A DNA stretch of 64,000 bases, taken from the NCBI RefSeq assembly GCF_043641665.1, contig NC_092183.1:21271501-21335500 (forward strand). The letters are read 5' to 3'. A model generated the notes under the pieces. That model did no database searches and was not told the origin of the DNA. It saw nothing but the letters and a program-made list of their open reading frames with translations. The position numbers were made by a program, and so were the translations under genes. Origin of the DNA: Enoplosus armatus. Lineage: Eukaryota; Chordata; Actinopteri; Centrarchiformes; Enoplosidae. This document shows positions 32,308-45,101 of this stretch, one piece after another; the first letter of the stretch is position 1, and each line of letters begins with the position of its first letter.

Positions 32308-33451
32308 ATGAACGGGACAGCTCCTCTGCTGCTGCTGCTTCTCACTGGTAAGACTGGAAAAAAGCGGTCAATATGTACAATAATAATTCTTAATTTGACA
32401 CTTACTGTAAAGAGAGCCTCTATTAGTGCCGTTTGTGAAATGATCCTTAGTACATTTTCTATCTGCCACAGTACTTCTACCACTTTTATATTGTTCTTTT
32501 TAGGATGTTCCTTTTCTCCTGATTTGTTCATCATGTGTTCTTATTTGTCTGCCTCACATGTCTTTACCAGCCTGTTTGGCCAGCGGTGCGCTGCTGCCCA
32601 AGGCCTTATGGCAGTTTGGGAAGATGATCTCGTGTGCTCAGGCTGGTGTTAACCCTCTGAAGTACAACGATTACGGCTGCTGGTGCGGCTTTGGGGGGAC
32701 GGGAACCCCTCGGGACGAAGTGGACATGTAGGAAGCAGCCATCGCCATCTATTTTGTTTTCCAGTCACCATTTTTAAAAGAAAGAAAACGTGGAATTCAT
32801 GCACTCTTTCCTCCTGTACTCTTAGGTGCTGCAGAGTTCACGATGAATGCTATAAAGCGAGCAGAAAGGCTCCTGGATGCACAGCTATCGCTGACCTTCC
32901 TTATGTTCTCGTGTATGATTTCACCTGTTCAAATCAGCAAGTGACCTGCTCAGGTAAGACTGAACTGTCATGCTTTGACACACTCACCTGGACATCAAAT
33001 TTGAAGTATTTTCAATGACTTTCAAGCTCTTGTGTGGTGAAATTCTGCAATGTGTAGGTACTATACTACACACATATGTATATACACACATATATACATA
33101 CATATATATACATATACTATACTATACTATGTATATATATATACACACAGCGAGGTTTGAGAGTACCTACACTACAAACAAATGCTCTCCCAGTACTGTG
33201 GAGCACGTTCACACTGGCATTTAGAGTACGTGACAACACTATTCATATTCGGTGTAAGCGTGCCTCACGTCTCCTTATTATTGAGCTGCTGCCTTTTCAT
33301 TTCCTGACTCAAATCTGTCTCCGCAGCAACCAACAACAAGTGCCAGGCTGCTGTGTGCGAGTGCGATCGGGTGGCGGCTCACTGCTTCGCTCAGACCACA
33401 TACAACCCTGAGAACAAGAACCTGGATCCCAAAGTCCACTGTGTCGACTGA
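32308..33451 (+). CDS. pla2g1b: Phospholipase A2 group IB (pancreatic type)
   Basis: Four exons (32308-32347, 32571-32727, 32826-32953, 33327-33451) encode 149 aa. It is a secreted digestive enzyme that hydrolyses the sn-2 ester of glycerophospholipids in a calcium-dependent reaction. A Leu-rich signal peptide ([15 protein letters not shown]) is followed by a short propeptide and [12 protein letters not shown]. The calcium-binding loop [13 protein letters not shown] comes next, then the catalytic CCRVHDECY with His and the adjacent Asp, and the second catalytic Asp in [11 protein letters not shown]. The Cys pattern and the pancreatic-loop region fit group IB. The exon structure equals that of vertebrate PLA2G1B. 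A TATA box lies just upstream and AATAAA near 33581. All catalytic residues are present, in contrast to the decayed neighbour. Confidence 0.96.
33066..33147. repeat. (TA)/(CA)-rich simple repeat in pla2g1b intron 3
   Basis: A mixture of ATATAC, CATATA and ACTAT units spans about 80 bp. Confidence 0.8.
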
Positions 33452-34211
33452 GTTATACAAACAAAATACACACACAAGAGAATGTTGGATTTCTGACATA
33501 TTTCTTTTCACAGTTTAATTTCTTTGTAATTTTTTAAAAACAAAACTCGACTTTGAATTTGAAGAATTTGTGACTTTGTAAATAAAAGGCATCAGATTGA
33601 AGTAAAACAGACAAGTGAGACTCTCATTGTGGGGCCTTTCAGTTGAATTTCAACCTCTCTGTGTCCTTGAGTCTGTTTGCTCACGTATGGAGAGAGAGAG
33701 GTTGCAGCTGTGCTTATCTCACCATTACACTTTTAGATTTTTACAGTCAGTTTCTTACAATTTCAAGGTCTCTTAAATGTGTAAATCCACACGAGGCTTT
33801 GGCTTTGTACAAACTCAACCAAGGTCAACAGTTAAAGACCACATCATGTGCTGAGTTTGTTCAGGCAGGTTTCCCCTTGTGCATCATGTGTTTGGTCCCT
33901 CTATCAACTATAAATCTATTAACAAATCTGCATCAAGTGAGGTGAAATGAACCTGTTGTTCTCATGGCTCTTGGAGTTTGTGGTTGAAAGGAAGCTTTGG
34001 TCTGTAGTTATGTTTGGATCATAACTTGACAAACATTGTGCAGCGAGTTTAACTTTAAGTCAAATTTTAGATTACAGGATGGTAAAAAGCAGCTTTGCCA
34101 AACTGAGCTTGGAGAGATATTTAGGTTCAGTTTTAACAAAGCGATCAAAGTAGCAGCTGTGTACACCAACAGACAACTTTTCATTATTAGGCTGAATCAT
34201 GGCTCTGTGGA

Positions 34212-37200
34212 TTATATTGGCTTGTAGAGAAGAGTGGTCACGTACTTCTTTTTGTATCGGTGTGTCGCGCTGAGAACCATCACCCCGTCCTAAAAGACGA
34301 CGACGACAAGGAAATTAGGTTCAGAGCTAAAGTTTAAACTGATCAATCAGAAATTGTTTGACTTTTTTTTTTTTTTTTACTAGATTTCACTGGCAAATTG
34401 TTAAAAGTACTGCGATTAATGGCAATAAAAGTTTGAGCTACGGCACTAACATTTAGCATAATGATAGAAATGTAAAAATGCAAATGTAAAATCAGGTTAC
34501 ATTACCACAGAAAATAAGGATATCAAATTCTAGATTCAACATAAAGACACTATAGTTTACATCACTGAGGATTTATGTCCTTTCGAGAGACAGCTACAGA
34601 TATTTGTCGTCCAATATTTCATGCATATTGTATGCCATACATTATGTCCCTTTGTTGAAGCCAGTGATGTCCCGACAGTTTGATCAAAATTAAATTTGAC
34701 AGACATTTTGTCTGACAGACAGAGGATGGATTTGTTACCTTGATGGAGAGGGCGTACAGGTGATTGAGCATCACATGGTTGGGCTCTGGAAGCAGCGTCG
34801 GGTCACACTGATGAGGATTCAGAGACGGGAGGAATTTTACTAAATAGCATGTCTCGTCGCAAACAGCTTCCCAGAATGGCGTGCACTGCTAACACGAGCA
34901 TGTGTTCCTGTACTTACAGAGACACCTGTGTCCTTGTTGAGCAGCACTTGCAGCAGGTGGGGGGGTAAGATAGGAGGATGTTTGATCTTGTCTTCTGGCT
35001 TGGTTACATATGCTTCCTGTAAGTAGGGGCCGGGAGGGGAACTGGACAAGTCTGGGAACGAATGATCACATTTTAATACAGCCTTATATCAAAAGAATAA
35101 GGTAGAAAGAATTCGTCATGGTCAATGCATTGTTCAAAAATATTAACTTTACTATTTGGCTTGGCTATACTGCACCAGATTAATTCAGACAATGCCATAT
35201 AAGTCATTTATTCTAGTATGGCCTGTACTCTAATAGCATTATGCTGATTAAAATGCTTTTTAAATCATATTTGGCCAGTCTGAAAGTAGTTATTGTGAAT
35301 GCAGGTGCCAGTACCTGAGATGTCTGCAGAATCCTGTGAGTCGATCCTGAGGGCATCAAAGACTTCAAAGTCAGTGTTTTTCACCTGGATGACATTATTA
35401 ACTGTTCCAGTTTTAGACGTCATCACGGCCTGCGAGAGCGCAAACAGAAATTTGACACAGACACTTGTGAGTGTAGAGTAGGCATCCGTAAGAAGATGAA
35501 AAAATAAGGTGATGTATTCGAAAAAGGCGTGTTGCCTCTAAAACTTTCACTCACCCCAGTAGGATCCAAGGTCCACTGGCCGTCTACACAGAACTTGTAC
35601 TGGTGCTCTCCCTCTGGCAGGTCCACAATGGCCACAAAGTTTTTCTGACTGGGTTTGAGGGACAAACATGCGTGACACTTTCACCAACACATACAGATCA
35701 GGGGTGTACAGTCTCGTGAAGTATTCTGCACGAGTCCAACTACCTTTTGTTGAGAGGGATCTTGGTGGCCCAGTTGTTAAAAGAGCCGGACACAAAGACT
35801 TCTTTGGCGGCCCCTGGCCACCTGAACACAGTTGGCCTGTCCTGTGTCGGGCTTTTGCTGTCACTCTCCAGATCCTGCTGCCAGGCCAGAAACTCCTGTA
35901 TTTCCTGTGGAGCCTGTACAGCATGATATCAGTGTATCAGTGTACCGTTGCCATGTTAATGAGAGCACTTTCCTCCCCTGCCTCACTTCCTCAACACAAC
36001 AGTCCCTGACTGAGATGGAGTCGACTGGTTTGCGTGTTTACATTCTTTTGTAAAATGAGCAGCACGTTTCCTTGCACACACACTTGTGTCCTCCTCATAA
36101 GATCTAATGAGAACAGACACAATACATAAGCTTCGTGGACAATTTCATTTTTGGTTCTTCTGTCAGGTGTTTCAGGTAAGTCGGATGAATCCAAATCTCT
36201 CAGCTGAATATGTCAATTCAATAGAGGTGATCGATTAGATGACTCATGCTTTATGATTGTACATATGTTTAAATGTGCTGTATGGCCTTGTCTACGTCTA
36301 TGACACACATCTTGCACTTCCTGTATATGCTGTCATTTTGCATATTTTTGTTAATATTCTCACATCTGTCTAAACATGGTGGACTTGTATACCATGTAAA
36401 AAACATTTTCACTCATCTCCTACTGCACATAACTTTATTTCAGATTTACATACGTTTTCATATTGTATAAAATCATTAAAATATAGTTTGGATAAATACA
36501 GTCTACAAGGTTCACATCACAATAACGAGTCATATCGTATTATCTATTTCAATATTTAAATTCAATTCGCTATATCTCATCAGTATTCCCCGTTGCAATT
36601 ATTAAGTTTCCCCAAGGGAGTAATGAACAGACCACTCCAGTGTGTTTGTTTTTGCCCTTTAACAACAAACATGTTATTGTATTACTAGGCTTAATAGGTT
36701 TTAGAATTTCCAGGCAGTTCTTTTCAATATGAAAATCAATTTGCAGAGACTTCACACTTGCTTGAACCGTTACATTATACCACTGTACAAACATGGGACT
36801 GTTTTGTAAACACTTCATTGTAATGCTTTTGGGAAACTGGGAGACTTTAAAGTTGGTTGTTGAACAGAAATCATTTTATTGCAAGGATTTTTTTTTTTTA
36901 AGTCACATTATCCTCTTTATAACACCCGTGTTTGCTCTCTCCTCGACAACATACAGTATGAAGCTGCAACGCCCCGGCTCTCAAATTTCAGACGCTTCTT
37001 ACCAGCACCTGAATGCACCAACAGAAAAATGGCAAAATTGTCCCTGCTCCCTATTGCTTTAAAGCTCAATGATGTCACGAAAGCAAGGCGTGGCACTCTT
37101 TCAAGACCAAAAATTCTAAATGTGTTTGAAAAAAATAAAGATGTGACATTTTGCACCTATGACCTTTTTTTTTTTTTTTAAATATAGTTTATAGCCAACA

Positions 37201-37540
37201 GATACATCAGCAGGCATGTGATCAAATGCACAAAACCAAAACTGTATGCCTTTGTTTGCCTTTTATAATCCTATGCAGTTCATAATTAGTGTGAAAAACA
37301 TGCAGAACACTAGTGTGGTCCTTACGGGTTTCATGTTATCTAGTCTACCTGCTCTCATAACATACAGTCCTGGTGTAAAACTTGTCATCATACCTTTGGA
37401 TCTTCTCTCTGGAAGAGGTCTGCGTCCTCTGAGCTGTCCATCAGGATGTTGGAACGGACCTCTTTCCCTCCCTGCTGTCCATCTCTGTATGACCTCTCCC
37501 CCTGACCCCCGCCGGACCTGTCGCTGCTGCTGTTCCCCAT
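34212..37540 (-). CDS. prkab1: AMP-activated protein kinase beta-1 subunit
   Basis: Seven coding exons (37394-37540, 35744-35913, 35555-35648, 35315-35429, 34918-35051, 34739-34807, 34212-34289) give 268 aa; human PRKAB1 is 270. It is the scaffold of the AMPK energy-sensing complex. MGNSSSDRSG begins with a myristoylation signal. The glycogen-binding CBM48 module spans roughly residues 75-160, with PTVFRWPGAAKEVFVSGSF, NNW, and LPEGEHQYKFCVDGQW. A Ser in LNKSQKNF corresponds to the human Ser108 autophosphorylation/drug-site serine. The C-terminal alpha/gamma-binding domain runs from SSSPPGPYLQEAY through PPILPPHLLQVLLNKDTG and PNHVMLNHLYALSIK to YVTTLLYKPI, almost identical to human. Non-coding first exon and CpG-rich promoter are listed separately. 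Beta-1 rather than beta-2 is chosen from N-terminal sequence and synteny with tmem233. Confidence 0.97.
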
Positions 37541-37803
37541 CCTGGTGGCATCAAACGCTGCAAGACACACGATGAGATCTTTCATGTCCCGGGACGTGCT
37601 GGGCAGAGACCCCCAGGGGCCTCACTGTGGTCCCTGGACTGACCGACATGTGCCTCGCAGTGGTCCCTGGAGTGACCACCAGGGGCCCTGCTGTCAAATG
37701 GTCCCCTGCAGAGGGACTTAACCAGCCTATCTCGCTGATCCATCCAGAACAAAATGGTGATTGGCTTATCTGCCATGATCAGAATGCAAATCTAAACCCT
37801 CTC

Positions 37804-37850
37804 TATAATATAATATAATATAATATAATATATAATATAATATATAATAC
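37804..37850. repeat. (TATAA)n simple repeat
   Basis: Pentanucleotide ATATA/TAATA repeats lie in the 5' intron of prkab1. Confidence 0.85.
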
Positions 37851-37959
37851 CCACCGAAGTCCTCTCAGATGACCGGACGCAGTCTTATCAACCGTAGGTC
37901 TCGGCTCCAATGAGCATCCGTGTGTGGTGTCTGGGAGTGAAGGCGTCGGGTGAACTTAC

Positions 37960-38166
37960 CGTTGCCGTTTCCGTCTCTGAGCCGGAGAAGTTTTTCCTCT
38001 CGGACTCTCGGAAAAGCTCGAGCGCGAGGGCGAGAGCGAGAGTTCAGCGGCCCGCAGATTCACGACACACGAGCGGTCACTTCTCTCTTCCTACCGCCGT
38101 TTCTCCTTAGTAGTCTCCTGTGCTCAGCTGGACTGTGCGCCTTTTCGCCATTTGTGGTGGCAACCT

Positions 38167-38207
<41 letters not shown>

Positions 38208-38310
38208 GTCAAGAAAACACACCTCTTCCGCCTCCTGTCCGCGAGCTCAGCGAGAGTTAAAAGTTTAACCCGACCGTCGCCCGCCGCTCTGCGGTGACGT
38301 TAGCGGAGGA
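37960..38310 (-). promoter_or_regulatory. prkab1: CpG-rich promoter and non-coding first exon of prkab1
   Basis: CpG density rises sharply over this stretch. A GTAAGTTC donor on the minus strand sets the 3' edge of a likely non-coding exon at 37960, and the coding exon acceptor is at about 37567 (CTTGCAG). A (GT)n tract at about 38169-38205 lies inside the island. Confidence 0.65.
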
Positions 38311-39109
38311 TGACGTGATTTTAAAAACAGAGAAATCCGAGTAATGATAAAGTAAGAGCAAAGCTTGTCGGTGAGTAGAGCGATTTGAAGGAATCAAAGG
38401 GGGGGAAAAAAATGTTAAACAAAAGACATGGACTGATATGAACACACACACACACTTCGGAATATGCTTGGAAATACACCGGCAGGGAGATTTCTTCAGC
38501 TCAGCAAAAGTCTGTCCTTGTGCCGTATCACACTGATTTCTCTGAGGCGTTCCCACGACTATCCTGTTTCATATATCTGAAGCCTGTAACTGTACACACT
38601 CAGAAAAAACACAGAGTCATCGGTATTTCGGTGTTTTCCTCCTCTCAGAGTTGGAGAGCAGAGCTTCAGTACCTGTAATAATTGTTTTAGTCTTTGATTA
38701 TCCATCAGACAGAAAACCACCAGTGTAAGCAGAAATCAGCCATTTTTTTTTTTTTTTCCCTCTAAAGGCCTTGTAGTCATTTAATTTCAGCTAATGGAAC
38801 TTGTAGTGACTAACCAACTCGCAGGTCAGTGGGATTTCAGTATGCCAAAAAAACGATGGAATACAGTCAACACACTCACTTACATCACTGATAATCATCA
38901 CCACTAACAGAAATCCAGTGTTCGCTTTTACTGGTTCAGTCATGTAACAGCCTTAACATGAAATTACACCATAAACATTTGTCTCCACTTTGTCTCACAT
39001 ACATACACAATAACATATTTGCAGATTTTGCTAGGAGCCGCATTGATAAAGAAATATCAGTGATTGATGGTAATATAATAATACCTCATTACGTTCCCAG
39101 GAATTCTCT
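38311..39109. other. Intergenic sequence upstream of prkab1
   Basis: AT-rich sequence with a T homopolymer near 38744-38758 and a short CA tract near 38441. No gene or named repeat is visible. Confidence 0.4.
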
Positions 39110-40210
39110 GTGTTGTTAGACGTTGGTGCCAGGCAACACATGGGAAACATTCAAATACAGGAACCTGATGAAACATCTGGCAGCGCTTCACCTTGATATT
39201 CATTCATTTGCAATGCTGCATGGAACCTTGGACAAAATCCCCCAAAATATTCAACTTCTAGCCATCATTTTCTGCCACCTTCTGGGTCCAGATCACAGTC
39301 ACAGTCTTAGTCACTTCTTCTGGCTCTCGCTGGGGGGATCACAGGGCATCCTCAGGTCAAAGATCATATCCCCACAGTGTGTTTACTTTACACTCCAACT
39401 ACGGGTTTGCATGAAGCAACAACCTCACAACCCACATCTCTGCAGCCCATCCAATGGGACACGATATAAGCCGTCTCCAAGTTCACAAAACTCATGTAGA
39501 TTGGATGTGCAGCCTCATGACCCCTCCTGTGTCCTTGTGAAAGTAAAGGGCTGGTACACCAGATGGTCTGCCATGATGGGCAAGGCTTCCCTCATGTCCT
39601 CCAGCTCTCCCCCCACTCCACAGAGGGTCAGTAGTTCCTTCAGGTGTTCACATCTCTGTCCTCAGTGAAGGTCAGCGTTCTCCAACCCTGCCTCCCCTGC
39701 TTGAGTTCTCTGTGGGTTCTGCAGAGGGGGTCCCCAGGACCTAAGCAATCCACCAGCAAGTTCTTGAGTGGCCGTGGTGACCTTCCTACAAGAACAGCCC
39801 ATGTGGTGACCGTTGGTGATTTGGCCAGTAGGCTCCTCTGCTTGACATTTCCAGTTCATCCTTACTCCATTTTTCTGGGGGCTTTACCACACAGCTTCCC
39901 CTCTCGTCTCATCCAGCTCACTAGCAGGTGCTGAACAGTTAACAAGTCTGCTCCTCCCCTCACATGAGTGTCCAAGACGCATGGCCACCCGCAGTTCCTC
40001 AGTAAATCCACTAAGTTGATCGTCGGTCTTTGGGCTCATTTATGAACCTTCTTTTTGCTGAACATGGCGGGCAGCAGACAGAGAGGCAGGGTGCACCACT
40101 GACGCTTTTCAGGTGCCGGCCACAAGGCGGAGGTCAAAAACAGAGGACAAGGTTGATCATGCACTTTGAGTGCAGATGCTTCCTGGGTCACAGGGAGGTA
40201 CAAACCCTCC
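39110..40210 (-). mobile_element. Degenerate LINE (L2/RTE-like) reverse transcriptase relic
   Basis: Read on the minus strand, scattered blocks resemble the ORF2 region of a teleost LINE. Near 39950-39870 a KLCGKAP-like block recalls the KLLGGKAPG motif. Near 39500-39470 TTTGTGAACTTGGAGACGGC recalls the FVDLEKAFDRV motif. Near 39350-39290 GATCCCCCCAGCGAGAGCCA and AGAAGAAGTGAC recall the GIPQEELEEVA end of these ORFs. All frames are broken by many stops and indels, so it is long dead. The plus-strand ORFs over this stretch (for example 39123-39668) are antisense chance readings. Confidence 0.55.
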
Positions 40211-40674
40211 ACCTTGTTAAGTCGGTGATTAAACGTTTATTTTATTTTCTGGACCGCTGCACAGCCTGAATATTATATGCTTGGACTATTTTTAGCCTTG
40301 CAACAGTGTTAATAAGACATATCAGAGTACACGATCCCTCAGACTCAACAAATTGCAACAGGCGTCGAAGATGGGTGTGAACTGGGGCCAGTAGGTGAAG
40401 CAGAGTGGGTATCATGAAACCCACCCGCTACTATTGTGCAGTATCTTACCTTATTGTTGCTTCTACCCATGTCGAATATTATTGTATTGCATTGATGCCC
40501 TCAGAAATATGGATTGTGTCATCGTTAGAAATATACATTTTGGTCAGCTCAAGTTATGAAATGTGCATTTCTGAGCCAGTTTTCAGTTCATCTCAGGACA
40601 TCCTGTATGAGCACAGCATTGTTTCAAAAACAGCTAACTTTCAAATGAAACTGCTTTCATCAGACCATGTTTTG

Positions 40675-41106
40675 TGAAAGTTCAACTTTTTATTTTCACG
40701 CCCACAGCATGTACACATACACATGTACAGTGAAGCAGAGCAATTGTCGATGTTAGATCACAGTTAATCGGTAATCAGTTATCGACCGTCACAGTAAACA
40801 ATAAGATACAATGGAGGCTGTCAAACAGTCCATCAAAGGCCTTTAACTACAAAACAAGCCTCAGTGGAAGTAGAGACATATGCGTAATTATTCCTTTCAC
40901 CTTGCAAATACCAAAACTGTCCAAAGTTTCATTGCAGTGCCGAGAAGTACTCTGCAGTAAAGTGAGACTCTGCCAGCTCTTGCAAAACCTCCAGAGCTGT
41001 TGATGCAGCAGAAGCCAAGCAGAGCTCCTCTGCACCCCATGGAGCTGATCTCTCCGGGACAGTTTCACCTCTTCTCTACGTCCACCTCCTCGTTCTCCTC
41101 AAGAGG
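40675..41106 (-). other. tmem233: 3' untranslated region of tmem233
   Basis: Sequence following the tmem233 stop ends at an AATAAA signal on the minus strand (plus-strand tttatt near 40688). Confidence 0.55.
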
Positions 41107-42497
41107 TCACACCACATGCTGTGGAGAAAAAAAAAAGATACTCGAAATCTCTCTATCCTACTTAGTTCATTTTTTTTGCGTCATACCTCTGGTGCCTTCA
41201 TACCGTAGCAAAGTGCACAACTGTGTACGCAGTGATGCTCACAAGGCCAATGATGAAAGAAGCAATCCCCAGGTGGAGAGCTTTCTGAGCCAGCCGCTTG
41301 GAGCCATCGTAGTCCTCTTCATCATAGCTCTTTTGGGCCTGTAGGGGTGAGCGAAAGGTTCAATTCAATTTTAAGACATTTGAATCCCACTGAGGCAGCA
41401 GTGCTGACGATGAACACCTTGAGCATTCAGGCATTCATGTAAGGTTCTTTGGACAGGCATGTACTGTGAAGAAGAAACAGGTCCCATAATAAGCCCACAT
41501 AGTATCAAGTCACACCTGACCCAGGCACATGTCTTTCAGGGGAATCTGTGCTGAACATTTAGAGAGAAATGATTCCCTGCCTTGCTTTGCCTTTTCTTGT
41601 TATCTCTAGTTCATATTTGTCTTGAAGCCAGTGTCCTCAGCGATGAGAGACAGTGGACTGCTGCGCCTACAAGCCTCCTCCTGTTACTCACAGCTACAAC
41701 GATGCAACAGCTGCTGTTGGCACGTCGACTCAACACAACCCTGTCCCCCCCTTCAGACAGTTCAAAGACTTGAGAGAAACCGAAATGTGTTTCTCCGATC
41801 TGATGCTTCAACTTTGTGGCTTCTCGGGAAAATTGAGGAATATTTAATGTACCAGATACCAGAAAGCTGCAGGAAAAGGTTTACATTACAGCGGCCCAAG
41901 CAGGTTATGAACATGGTTTGGCACTTGGATAGTCTATTAACTGGAAGTATATTTGATCTGAGCAGCACACATCAGTAGAAGTATTTGTTAATTAGGTGGA
42001 CGGACAACTCAGAGAAGTGGAGAGGCTATTTCTGTAGCAATGCATGTTTGCTGGTTGATCAGTAGGTAGACAAAAGCACAAAAGCCACAAAAATGACAAT
42101 CAAGTATTGGTATGCTATATATCCAGAGCTCTGACATGTTGTTTTTCCCTCTCTCTGTCATTTTCTTCTCTAATCTGCGTATCCATATGACCTGACACAT
42201 CTTGAATGATCTTCATGCGCTGTCTGCAAATAACTAAACCTCATAAAACATCGCTTGAAATATCTTGTCCTGTAACGATTCATAAATAGGAACCAAGCAT
42301 GTCCAGAACTCCCAAACTTTCAGCATTGTATGACTCACCAGCACAGAGAAAACTAGCGCCACGATATTGATGGGCCACGCAGGGCAGAAGCAGGTGAACA
42401 TGGTGAGGCAGAGGTAGTTCCTCAGAGGGGGGATCTGCTGAGCCTCCCTGTTCTTCAGGACGCCAGCGCTCCCGTCCAGAGAGGGCCTGGTGTTCAT
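41107..42497 (-). CDS. tmem233: Transmembrane protein 233 (dispanin/CD225 family)
   Basis: Three minus-strand exons (42339-42497, 41204-41338, 41107-41118) give 101 aa; human TMEM233 is 109. Dispanins are small membrane proteins related to IFITM. TMEM233 is expressed in sensory neurons and has been reported to modulate voltage-gated sodium channels. After a polar N-terminus comes LRNYLCLTMFTCFCPAWPIN, the intramembrane helix with the conserved CFCP(A) motif, then IVALVFSVL. The loop SYDEEDYDGSKRLAQKA follows, and then a transmembrane helix (LGIASFIIGLVSITAYTVVH). The family assignment is firm; tmem233 over trarg1/prrt2 rests on synteny with prkab1. The last 4 codons are uncertain: if the 41204 donor is not used the protein ends one residue later (Val then stop). 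Confidence 0.9.
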
Positions 42498-42639
42498 GAC
42501 CGGCTCTCCCGAGACAGGAAAAGCAGAGAGGCGAGGCGACGGAGCTGAGACACTGGGAGGGTGGAGGTGGACGAGAGGGAGGGGAGGCAGTGGAGCAGCG
42601 ATGATGGAAGAGAGAGATCAGCCAGCAGAGAGACATGAG

Positions 42640-43235
42640 AGGGACGCAGAGGCAGACTCGGACCAGCAGACAGGCCGAGTGAATGTTACTTAGAAAGGAA
42701 AAAGAAGGGGGACATTTTACTGGTTCGGATAGCTTAGAGAATTTATTGTAATTTAGTACAAATTTATAATAATTATTGCTAATTTATAGTAAATTACTAA
42801 AAAAAACAACTTTGTACTAATTTTGTACAAATGTGGTACAATTAGAGAATATATTAGAATAACAGCACTGTTCTCTTTACATTGTAAACAAGGTTATACA
42901 ATTATACAAAAACGGCATCAACAACAGCAACATTCATCAGGGGTTTCCTCAGCAGGTGTTAAATGAGGTTTCTTCATGTTGGTGCGTCTCTTATATGTGA
43001 CAAAGAAATGTGGCAAAGCCTCTCGCCTACAATGAAGCTCTGACCGAATTGTGAAAAGGGCCACATGGCACCATGTAATGCCAAAAATTCTAAATCTTTG
43101 TGAGAAAAAAAACGGCTTCACAAATGTGGAAGGTATCCTTATCTTTTAGCCAAATGTTGCATTTCTGTTAAGCTCTTAGGGGCCATTATGTGCAGAAAAC
43201 AAGTCAAACAGGACACATGAATGGAATGTTTTAAA
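42640..43235. other. Intergenic region between tmem233 and msi1
   Basis: AT-rich with tandem-like TTTAGTACAAATTT motifs at 42750-42850. No gene is seen. Confidence 0.4.
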
Positions 43236-45101
43236 ATAATTTATTAGGAATTTTAAAAAGTTGTTTTTCAAAGGAATAAACATGACAGGAAAAAGAAAAT
43301 CAGAAAATGTTACAGTGTTGACAAGATTGTTATTTTTCAGTGAAAACAGCATTGAAGATTGAACTACCATGGTAGCCCGCAGCAGTGTGAGCGAGTGTAT
43401 CAAAATGTGAAACCTGGTACTTTGTAGATGAGAGTGCTTTGTTCTTACGCTAACATTCGAAGGAAAACACATTTATCGTGATCGGGCCAGTGCAACATCC
43501 CAGTAGCTCTGAACATAATTGTTTTGGTCTAAATATAGCTGTCACATTGCTACAGTCTGTGACTTCCAGTGGATATGCAGTGATGGATGGGGGGTTGGGG
43601 GTGGCGGTGTCAGGCTAGGTTAATAAGACCCCCACCTTCCTGTTGGAAAAGCCACCTTTCTAAAAGGTTCAACCATCCACACTTTGACATAGGTGTTAAT
43701 GTAATAACAAAAAAAGTCAAATTAAAATTTCACATTTGCAACTGAGGTACCCCCCCCCCCAAAAAAAATAAAAAATAAAACAGCACATGGCACATTGGAA
43801 ACCAATGTGTATAAAATCATATGACACGCTCACACAAATATCAACACGACCTTCAGAGTGAATCAGTCCTAACAGTGTTCACTGTGCATGACTGCGCCTG
43901 TAAACTAGTCCTTCATTTTCCTTCACAAACAATCATCACATATTGAAAATCACAGTTAAAACAACAATATGACAAAGTAAGAAAACAGCATGTTTTTTTT
44001 CCCTCTTCTGACAGAGGAGCATTTCCACACCCACATATCCCCAAACGTAAAGTGTTGTTCCAGACTCAGCCTCTCTCCTGCTGAACTCAGAGCTCTGAGG
44101 CAGTGTTTTTTAACGCAGTAACAGACTCAAACGTCACATCCTTAATAAATGCCTGGAGAGGAATACAGTACGTGGCTGAAACACACTGAAATGTTCTTGA
44201 CCTCCATGTGAAACTATGATACGTAACAGCGTTCCAACACGTAAGGACTGATGAGAGAAGCAATCGTACCATTTCTCCAAAAGCCTCCCACACTCAGAAA
44301 TTAGCGGAGCCCCCCCGCAGAAACCAGAGTCATATTTACAATATTTTACAAAATTGTACAGCTCACGTAGGCCTATTATGTAACTGTGACTAATGACCTT
44401 TGTCATCTGACCATTATTAGTGTATCAAGTCTTTGTTAAAAACCTAGCAAGATATACACTTTGTGACACATTTTCAAGAAATAGTATTAATCACAAATGT
44501 TTTGTTAAAATTCAGTATGAACTAGTGACAAATATACAGTTTTCCAGTACAAATTACAGCTCCTGACCTTCAAACAAGCTTCACTTGGAGATTGTTCTCC
44601 TCTTTTCTCAGAGAGATCAGGTTCAGAGGTCAAACAACCCAATAAAACACAGCCAAAAACAGATAAAGAAACAACGCAGCCATCACAAAAAAACAGCAAG
44701 GTGAAACATAACAACAGGGAAAAAAAAACACAAAAAAATACAGCATCTGTATGTGTTGCTATTACATGTGGTGATACACTTTTTTCACTCCTTTTATGAA
44801 CTTTTTCTTCTTTTTTTCCTCAGGAGGTGGAGTTTAGTGAGGCGTCAGTAGGGTCGGCTGGGTTCAGACTGACACCAGGGTGGAGGGGGTGAAGGTTTCA
44901 GCTGCCCCAGCGGGAGAGGCGGACTGGACCGAGACAGGCCAGATCAGCTCCAAAGCAGCTTCAACTCCTTCCAGCTCTCAGTCTACAGTTCTGCACTGAC
45001 ACAAAAACCGCCTGGGTTACTCACAGGTTAGTCCGGATGAAACAGTCTTATACGTTTAAAGCGAGATGATGATGACTTAGCAAGAGGGCTGACTTACACT
45101 C
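43236..45101 (-). other. msi1: 3' untranslated region of msi1
   Basis: About 1.87 kb of AT-rich sequence follows the msi1 stop on the minus strand and ends at an AATAAA signal (plus-strand tttatt at 43240-43245). This length is similar to the human MSI1 3'UTR. It contains a C/A homopolymer junction near 43749-43768. Confidence 0.6.

Noticed and set aside
39123..39668. A 181-codon plus-strand open frame
   Set aside because: It runs antisense to a degraded LINE relic and shows no family resemblance.
42280..42636. A 118-codon minus-strand frame over tmem233 exon 1
   Set aside because: It is a different frame of tmem233 exon 1 and its 5'UTR; the dispanin motif is in the other frame.
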